Shown: positions 1 through 11,341 of the stretch, piece by piece
How positions within the stretch are numbered: position 1 is the first letter of the stretch
Layout: each line of letters opens with the position of its first letter
NCBI RefSeq assembly: GCF_964340395.1
Contig: NC_135554.1
Span: 14,066,751 to 14,078,091 of the forward strand
Direction: 5' to 3'
DNA: 11,341 nt
Origin: Glandiceps talaboti
Taxonomy: Eukaryota; Hemichordata; Enteropneusta; Spengelidae
Program-made: the position numbers and the translations under genes
The notes under the pieces: model-generated
Databases searched by the model: none
What the model saw: only the letters and a program-made list of their open reading frames with translations
What the model was told of the DNA's origin: nothing

Positions 1-180
1 TTCGGCAATACTTATGACGTAGGGTTTTCTCACTACTTGTTTTTCAACTAATTGCTGATCTACTTTAAATAAATAAGTCACTTGTTTTTCCTGAGACAGG
101 CAGAGCAAAGAACTCTACATTTGTTTGGGGAAAATATTTCATTATATTGGGAACATTAATTTGTAAGAATACAGTATTAA

Positions 181-523
181 AGTGGCCATATGGATGAGGA
201 TTGAGTATATATTTAGGATTTTTAATTTATCCAACTATTTTATCATGACTTCCTACTTGAAAAAAATGAATGTGAAACAACACATGCCAAATCCTTGTTT
301 GTATTAAACTCAGTATATTGCAAAATGTTAATAACTGTAAAAAGTTTTTTATTGTACGTACAATAACAAACTTGTTTACACATTTGTAGCATTTTGCAAT
401 TTGAGTTACAAATATCATAGACCCAGTTGTGTCACAGTTATTTATCAAGTAGGAAGCCATTTTAAAATTGTTTTATAAATTAAAAATCCAAAATAAATAC
501 CCAATCCTCATCCATATGGTCAT
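181..523. mobile_element. Palindromic foldback (MITE-like) element, copy 1
   Basis: This 343-bp element is an imperfect palindrome along its whole length. The left arm begins AGTGGCCATATGGATGAGG and the right arm ends CCTCATCCATATGGTCAT. The symmetry centre is the perfect 18-bp palindrome TTATTGTACGTACAATAA at 349-366. TTAA stands at both edges (177-180 and 524-527), a plausible target duplication. It has no transposase or other coding capacity; the minus-strand reading frame at 227-460 is a by-product of the arms. A second copy, in the same orientation, is at 9304-9654. The TTAA flanks suggest mobilisation by a piggyBac-type or other TTAA-targeting transposase, but the ends were not matched to any family. 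Each arm carries AATAAA on one strand. Confidence 0.87.
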
Positions 524-656
524 TTAAATTAATCATCAAGCATTAGACTTCTTGGACTTTACAGTCAGGGTTGTGGACATCCAGCTCAGATTAATAGAAT
601 ACACAAGGCATGCCTATAAACAATGTGACTTCACATCCCTGAAGAAGACTTTATGA

Positions 657-2942
<2,286 letters not shown>

Positions 2943-3012
2943 TGAATGGGATGTGATGGATGAGTATGTCACCTTCAGTGGTTTCATTCAGGTTGGGTAA
3001 ATACACCGTGAC

Positions 3013-3125
3013 GGTAACAGAAAGGGTGAAGTCAGGTACATGTACATGTAGTACATTGTATCATGATGTTGATGCAAAACTCCTTGTAAATTGCCACTGA
3101 AATCAGTTAGATTTTAGGAAAATAA
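3013..3125. repeat. Diverged interspersed repeat, copy B
   Basis: Same-orientation partner of 2054-2180. It shares GTAACAGAAAGGG, then TACATTGTATCATGA, then TTAGATTTTA in the same order and similar spacing. The similarity is interrupted, so this may be an old copy. Confidence 0.4.
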
Positions 3126-3739
3126 ACTTTGGGTTCTGGCGAGTCATGATTTCACATCACATAATTTTCACCAGTTTGGCAAGAAACATCAAAGTGAAAC
3201 TCTTATTTTTTCATCTCTATTGTTCTTTCACTGTGATACACCAAAGCATGATAGGTCTTAGCAGACATGATTATTCATTAGATATACACTGAATATTCAT
3301 GTGACAATTTATATGAAAGAAGTAAGCCCTTAGGAGTGAAACAAAGTAAAAACTATGTGATACGAAAGCATGAAAAGACTCTCCAGAAACCAAGTTTATG
3401 AAAATACATAAATTGTATTTCCTTGAGTGGTGTTCCCCTTTAACGAAAAAACTGAGCTGGAAAGATAGTTGAAAATTGATTGAGATGACATTGCATTATT
3501 GCAACATGAATCCCATGACATCATTACTAGATGTGTACACAAACTGATGATGTCATCACATGTCTTATCATGATGTATACATCTGATAACCAAAACCATC
3601 AATTGTGACACATTATTTAATCTTACCTTCCACTTCTATGAATATTGACAACCCAGATTAATAAACATTTAATTTAGTGTGAATTAAGACATAGCAACAG
3701 AAGATTTAATAAATTTAAAGACAAATACAATTGGTGCAA

Positions 3740-3745
3740 TTTATT
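3740..3745 (-). promoter_or_regulatory. Candidate poly(A) signal AATAAA for the complete C1q gene
   Basis: First AATAAA on the minus strand after the stop codon at 4448, giving a 3' untranslated region of about 700 bases. The assignment rests on position only; hexamers of this kind are frequent by chance in AT-rich DNA. Confidence 0.25.
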
Positions 3746-4447
3746 TATGACAGTGTAAAAATAAACAGCTTTTTAGTGTCATATAAAAACATGGGTTCCA
3801 CTATTTCATTGCAATTTACAATATTACAACCAATTAGACAGAATAAAGAACGATAATGTTTACATAGATGTTGATAGATTAGTAGTATTGGTTTCCGACT
3901 TTTTCTCAACATTTGCTACAACAGTGACAGACTTTGTCAAATTTACACTAAGACTTAGAGATAATATCAGCCGTAAACACCAGGGTGCACACACTTAGTA
4001 GTTGTCTTGTGTATGATTAGATGTATAGACATGAGGTTATAGACTGTAGAGTTAGATTTTGTATGGTGTGCGCAACAACTGAGGTGGAAGTTGAGTACCA
4101 TTTTGTGCTTCAGTGCTCAGTGTATAATGTTTTCAGAATGAAATATATTCCTGAAGATACTTCATTGCATTATACTCTGTAAATTGAACCGTCTAATGCA
4201 TTTGAAGGATGACGCTGTCATGAGAAACTTACTTTGAAAGGTCATAAAGAGATTAAGACTAAATTATATATTTGCTGAGAGTACATGTGTGTATACATAT
4301 TAACCCTGTATTTGAAATCATTTAGTTTTAAATATATGCGTATATTGTATTTTCAACTTCGTATATTTTGTAATCAACCATCTTGTCTAGTAATTTCAAA
4401 GTGTAACTCCTTTGCAAATGGGAGCCAGAAATGCATACATACCTATA

Positions 4448-6401
<1,954 letters not shown>

Positions 6402-8527
6402 TTTCTTTGTGTGATTGATCTCAAAACCACTGTCTGCAAAGTGGTAACCTCTGAATGGTCTTGTTGTAAGGTGTTATGCAGTACTTCTGACTGACTGCTA
6501 TCAGTGACTATCATTTGAAGGTTGCTCAGCTATCAATATCAGGAACTTGTTTGCATTCATTTGCTTAATGAAGACATTGTTTATGTCATGTTTCTCATCG
6601 TAAGACCTTTAAAATCATGCGTTGGTCGGTTGGTTACAAAAGAAAAATTAGTACTGTAACAGTAAATGTGTGTACATGTTGGTGGTCCTTTCAATTCATA
6701 ATTGTACTGTAAACAGTCTGAATACCTCAGATATAACAAAGTCCAAAACAAACTATATGGATAATTTGATTAATAATAGTCTTGCATTTCAGTGATAGAT
6801 GAAAATTTCCCCAAATGTGCATTTGTGGTGCTACCATCTCAAGATCAGTGGATGGACTTGATGAGTATACACCAGTCTATTACACCAGGGTAGTGACCAG
6901 TATAGTATATACCGTCACATGTGCATGGAATTCAGTAGGGGGACCCAGTCAAGGGACAACTGACAATATTGACTTACATCAAATGTAACCTCTCCCAATA
7001 GATGACATAAACCTTGCATATCTATTCTAAAAGTCATATTTAAATACGTTGTTTTGCTACTTTTAGTTACACTATTGGAATAGAAATCCAAACTTTTAGA
7101 TTATTTTTATCACTTCTCATTGCCATGATTGACCGTCTGCGACCGACAAAATCGGCCATGCTTTGGTATCCTCAACCAAATTTGCATGTACCATTACTGG
7201 ATCAAACAAACACCATAAAGCTCAACCAAATGTTAATTTATACATACAGAGGAGTTACTGCTTTACTTCTGTTTCAGTGTCCGTCCTTCTCTTTTTCTCT
7301 GTAGCATAATTGGTAATGGTATTTTTTGTATCCATCCATCCATACATTCAAGTGAGATGGAGCAAAAGTAGTAACAGCATTCTATTAGTAACGTTATATT
7401 CTATGTACCTACCAAAACAAGCAAGATTACATGTCCCTACGTGCTAGACTGGGGTGTTCAATCAAGGTCACCCAGTGACAACATGTTTTTTAATTAAGTG
7501 TACAATGTATATTCCTTTGTTAAAATGTACATATTGGGGATGGAGATAAAAAGCTACTGATCATTCTTTACTACATAGGAATTCGTAGAAAAAGGAGGGG
7601 AAGATTTAGGTTAAGCTATTATATATATCAAGTAAACCCATCCCTATGGTAAACAATCTAACGATAACTTTTATCAAAATGAACCAATCAGTTTTTTTTC
7701 AGATTTATATCTGCAGACTTTGTACATGGAATCACAATTGTTAGATAATATTTGTTTTTGAATTGTTTTGTTTGAAGAGTCTGCCATATATATATAATAG
7801 TGCTTGTCTGGTGTAAATGTTTCATCCGGGATTACTTGTGTTGCCATTATAATTCGGTCCTTTTCGTAGTCGTGTATTTCTTTAATGCAACAAAATAATT
7901 TTAAAATCAATCTGTACAGTCCGATCAGACATCATGTGATTACTGATGGTTACAGGTAAGGTGGTTATTAGGATCATTTGTGCTAGGGATACAGTCCTTA
8001 CATCTGTTTAGTATTTATCATATGCACCTATGTCACTCCTGTCATTTTGTACAAATATGGTTGCAGTGGTGTTTTTATGGGGACTTCTGAGAAAAGAAAG
8101 GTCCCTTTTACTTTTTTGTTACCATATCTAACGCTGTTAATCCCTCCCTCCAAAATTATGCATATTAGTTTCATGTCATCATTTTCAAATGATTTATATA
8201 TTACATTCCGATCTAGATGTAGATAGAATAAACTTGATTTGTGAGAGAATCTGCTTCTAGAGGAGCTATAAAAATTGACTTCTAAAAGTGTGTCTTTGTT
8301 ATTAATGCCCTTAAGAATAACACTCAACAGTCATTAATACCAATATTAAATGTACTTGGGGAAGAAATAGCCATGGAGAGTAATTAGTGTAGACAAAGTT
8401 TGTAGAAAGACCTAGGAAGCTTTAAAGGGGTATGTTTCAGTCCTGAGTCATCACATTAGAAGGCTTACATGGGATAATTTGTTATTTTGTACCAAGCTTT
8501 TCTATAGCATTGCCAATCAATTAGATT

Positions 8528-8673
8528 TTATTCTCCAATATTTTTTTTCGTTCAACCAAGGAAAATATGAGTGACCTAAGGGGCCTTTGTCACTACAAGT
8601 TGCTAGATGATTAGTGACAAAAGCCCTTAGGTCACTGAGTATTTTCTGAATGAAGAAAAATATTGGGGAATAA
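8528..8673. repeat. Self-nested hairpin / short inverted-repeat element
   Basis: The left arm (8528-8595) and right arm (8612-8673) are inverted copies of TTATTCYCCAATATTTTT, then GAAAATAYKAGTGACC, then TAAGGG and TTTGTCACTA, separated by a 16-base loop. Each arm also contains its own smaller near-palindrome, GTGACCTAAGG...CCTTTGTCAC at 8571-8593 and GTGACAAAAGC...CTTAGGTCAC at 8614-8635. The structure could therefore fold as a cruciform or four-way form. There is no coding capacity. It is unlike the 181-523 family in sequence, so it is probably a separate short MITE. Confidence 0.85.
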
Positions 8674-9303
8674 CATAATTATACCAGCGCCAGTAATATT
8701 TTTTTAATTAATGGCAATTTTGAATGTTTTGACTCATATTTCAAACACAGCACAACCAGTGACATACATGTATACACGCATTGCCATGACATAGACACAC
8801 ATTGTCGTGATGTAGAACAACCAGAGTATATATTCCATATTGTTTGTTGAACCTGGCTTGTGCATGGTATAAGTCAAGTTGCAGTCAGTGCAGCTAGCTT
8901 TAAATAACATTTTCTGCTACCATATACGGTACTCAATTCAATTGACACACATACAACATTTGAACTGTAGTTTTATGTCAGAATTTATTTTGATACATGA
9001 AAATCTGGTGTCTGAAGTCAGACTAAACTTAACAGGAATGTTCAACAGCTATACATCATATAGTGTTTGAAAATATCTAGAACCATCGTTATTGTACTTG
9101 ATTGTTCAACGTATGTGTACAATCATTTCATCAATGTCCTTTCTAATGATAGCCAAATTTTGTAAAAATGATAAAAAAAGACCTGGCATTTCTTATGAGT
9201 CACCACATGGTGAGAGATAGCACACTAGATCTTGGCGTGTCACTAAAAAATTGTGTGCATCAAAGAAGAAGAAGGCACCCCTGATTTACAAACCAATCTT
9301 TAA

Positions 9304-9654
9304 AGTAGCCTTATATGGATGAGGATTGGGTATTTATTTTGGACTTTTAATTTATACAACAATTTTATCATGGCGTCCTACTTGAAAAGTCAATGTGAAA
9401 CAACATATGGCAAGTCCTTGTTCGTAACTTAATAAATTGCAAAAGATTGATAAATGTATGAAGTCTTTGTTATTGTACGTACAATAACAAACTTTTTAAA
9501 TACATTTTTTTTAGCTTTTTTGCAATGTAATGAGTTACAAACACATACTTGGTCTATGGTTTTCAAATTGATTGTTCAAGTAGGACGCCATGATCAAATT
9601 GTTTTAAATCCAAAATCCAAAATAAATACCCCAATCCTCATCCATATGGCCACT
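9304..9654. mobile_element. Palindromic foldback (MITE-like) element, copy 2
   Basis: This is a 351-bp relative of 181-523 in the same orientation. It begins AGTAGCCTTATATGGATGAGG and ends CCTCATCCATATGGCCACT, with TTAA on both sides (9300-9303 and 9655-9658). The centre is a 26-bp perfect palindrome (9466-9491) that includes TTATTGTACGTACAATAA. Arm segments around CCTACTTGAA and TTCAAGTAGGACGCCATGA mirror each other. The element lies about 320 bases past the stop codon of the minus-strand paralog gene. The plus-strand reading frame at 9454-9681 is a by-product. Confidence 0.87.
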
Positions 9655-9659
9655 TTAAT
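9654..9659 (-). promoter_or_regulatory. Candidate poly(A) signal ATTAAA for the C1q paralog
   Basis: First AATAAA or ATTAAA hexamer on the minus strand after the stop at 9979, about 320 bases downstream. It straddles the right terminus and TTAA flank of the foldback element. A weaker TATAAA variant occurs nearer the stop, around 9899-9894. The evidence is positional only. Confidence 0.25.
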
Positions 9660-9978
9660 ATTGTATGCACCTCTGACATAAAAACTTTAAACTTTTTGAT
9701 ACTACTTTGTTCATGATAACCTAAGCTAATTTTCATTAAAAAATGAACATTACAATACAGAGTTTTGGAAACAATTATGATCAGAGTGATGTCAAAATTT
9801 TGTCATTTTAGACTCCAATATGGCAGCAAAATACTGTAACTGTATGAGAAACACCCAAGTTTCTGTTATTTCAAAAGGAACTTGGAACAAACTTTTATAT
9901 CATATATGGCCAAGTTTGGAAAGTTGTAGAGAAGTGTGGTTTCCAGTGAAATTTGTCTCTGTAATGTATGTATGAAAT

Positions 9979-10676
9979 TTACACAAGTGGTCTTACTAAA
10001 TGACCACTGAAGGTGGTGTGGCGTTTGTCATTACTAAACAGCTGTACATCATTTCTGTAATCTGAACGTTTATCTATTCGAACCCATACAGTATTACCGG
10101 CATTCAAACTGATTGACAAACTCTGGCTTTGCATACCCTGCCAGTCCTTATTATCAGCAAATATACGAGCCTTCCCAACATTGTTCACCATGATTTGAGC
10201 TGCTAGATATTTGTTGGGTGGTTTGAAGGTTGTAAATGTAAAGAAATATACTCCGGGAATTTGACATGTGAAAACACCAGTTGCTATGTTCATATCGGAT
10301 CCAATATTTGTATAAGTGTAGTCATAGGTTAGTGTCTTGTAGTAAGATTGACCGTCCTGAGCTGAAGAGCTTGCAACTGAAAAAACTGGCCAGCTCAGAT
10401 AATTGTTTTGTCCTCCTTTCTGGCCTTTGAGACCACGTTCTCCCTTTACACCCTTGAGTCCTGTGGAACCCCTTGGTCCTTGTATACCACGTGTGCCTTG
10501 AGAGCCGTTTCTGCCGTCAGAACCCTTTTCGCCAATATCTCCCTTGGTACCCGGAATCCCTGGAGTGCCACGATATCCCATTGAGCCCTTTTCACCAGGA
10601 GAACCTGTGTTACCTTTAGGGCCTACACTGCCAACTGGTCCCGGTAATCCACTTTCACCACGGTAACCACGCTGTC
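9979..10676 (-). CDS. Collagen-like C1q-domain protein paralog, last exon (5' partial)
   Basis: The exon opens after the acceptor CTTTTCAG|GA, which splits a Gly codon at the same phase-1 place as in the neighbouring C1q gene, and ends at TAA (9981-9979). It encodes 231 complete residues plus the split Gly. There are 29 perfect Gly-X-Y triplets (GQR GYR GES through GLK GQK), then a short GGQNNYLS linker. The C1q domain runs from WPVFSVA through FTCQIPGVYFFTF, GMQSQSLSISL and NTVWVRI to FSGHLVRPLV. By eye it is about 55% identical to the 4448-6401 protein over the C1q domain. It has eight more collagen triplets in this exon and four extra residues before the last strands (the SDYRND region). 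A matching signal-peptide/Cys exon is not seen between 10677 and 11341, so it probably lies past the right edge. An upstream in-frame ATG at 10689 is intronic and is not taken as the start. Confidence 0.9.
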
Positions 10677-11341
10677 CTGAAAAGTGCATAAAATTGGAAC
10701 AATATCTGTGATAAGAAATGACTGAAAATCTGGTATTATGGTAGGCTTACTATGAAATGAACAATTTGATGAGGAAAAAGATCTATATTATATTTTAATG
10801 TATGTTCCCTCATGGTAGGCGTGGTTAAACCTAGTAATTATGCATTCATCTGTCGTTTTAATCTATGCCTGTCTACATATGCAGGAAATGATAACCATAC
10901 TGTACTGCCATCAGTCAGTAACTTGCTTTTGTACTTGTGCAGTTTTCACCCGCAACGTACATCATTTAAATAAAATACTATACATGTATCACCTAGCAGA
11001 TCTCGTGTCATACCAAACTATGAGTCCAGCCCATGCAGTCTGTCTGCAGATCCGGGGGGAAACAAAAAAAATAACCCTCCCTACTTCAGTGAAAACAACT
11101 GCAGAGCCAGTCATGAACAACCAAATGACATCTGCCCCACATATACACATGCTCTAAAGTACTAAATAAAAAGCACAATAACTGCCATAAATAGTAGACT
11201 GAGGGACAGTTTTTGTTGAGAATTAAACAAAAAAAAATATTTAAAAAATTGCATCGTCGCACCATTTTAGACAAACTGTCCTGACCAGAAACAATTCTTT
11301 TTTTTTTTTTGTTGGCCAAACTGCAGTAATTAAAACAGTTC
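10677..11341 (-). other. Inferred intron of the C1q paralog
   Basis: Sequence upstream of the collagen/C1q exon acceptor. No signal peptide, Cys cluster or Gly-X-Y coding with a donor site was found on the minus strand, so the intron probably continues past the window, in line with the 1.2-kb intron of the neighbouring gene. It contains an A9 run near 11229-11237 and a T12 run near 11299-11310. Open frames at 10840-11157 and 11086-11319 have no recognisable domain. Confidence 0.6.

Larger units (their letters stand above)
6402..9978. other. Intergenic region between the two C1q genes
   Basis: This 3.6-kb stretch contains the putative promoter of the complete C1q gene at its left end (minus strand, no evident TATA box) and the 3' flank of the paralog at its right end. 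A hairpin element lies at 8528-8673 and a foldback element at 9304-9654. Minus-strand open frames at 7674-7910 and 8028-8327 have no recognised domain, and their upstream-most start codons are TTG. The rest of 6402-8527 and 8674-9303 shows nothing identifiable. No DIMT1 3' exon is seen on the plus strand. Confidence 0.65.

Noticed and set aside
227-460. 77-codon minus-strand frame, similar to a plus-strand frame at 9454-9681
   Set aside because: The similarity comes from the shared palindromic element; neither frame has domain content or matching start and stop positions.
10840-11319. Overlapping open frames on both strands at the right end as a first exon of the C1q paralog
   Set aside because: None gives a signal peptide followed by a Cys cluster and a donor in phase 1 entering Gly-X-Y repeats.

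Overview
The window looks like nuclear DNA from an invertebrate animal. It is AT-rich, with GT-AG introns, tRNA-type SINE sequence, foldback elements and long microsatellites. A conserved housekeeping gene is recognisable only as scattered short exons. Collagen-plus-C1q-domain genes in tandem fit lineages with expanded C1q families, such as amphioxus, hemichordates or bivalves. The exact taxon cannot be fixed from the sequence alone.

Layout: positions 791-2876 on the plus strand carry three internal exons of DIMT1, the 18S rRNA adenine dimethyltransferase. The 5' exons lie before position 1. The 3' exons are not found anywhere up to 11341. On the minus strand there are two paralogous secreted collagen/C1q genes. 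One is complete with two exons (6401-6257 and 5079-4448). The other is represented by its large last exon (10676-9979), and its signal-peptide exon must lie beyond the right edge. If DIMT1 resumes to the right, both C1q genes sit inside one DIMT1 intron of more than 8.4 kb, on the opposite strand.

Repeats: two copies of one palindromic foldback (MITE-like) element of about 345 bp, each flanked by TTAA, lie at 181-523 and 9304-9654. A different, self-nested hairpin lies at 8528-8673. A tRNA-derived SINE (about 5672-6006) and a compound CA/GA microsatellite (5147-5267) lie in the single intron of the complete C1q gene. The first DIMT1 exon is preceded by an uninterrupted 29-T tract that abuts its acceptor AG.

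The two gene types have no evident functional link. DIMT1 acts in nucleolar ribosome assembly, whereas the C1q-like proteins are predicted secreted trimer-forming proteins, possibly lectin-like or immune. Their association is positional. The large spaces 2877-4447 and 6402-9978 show no convincing coding sequence.
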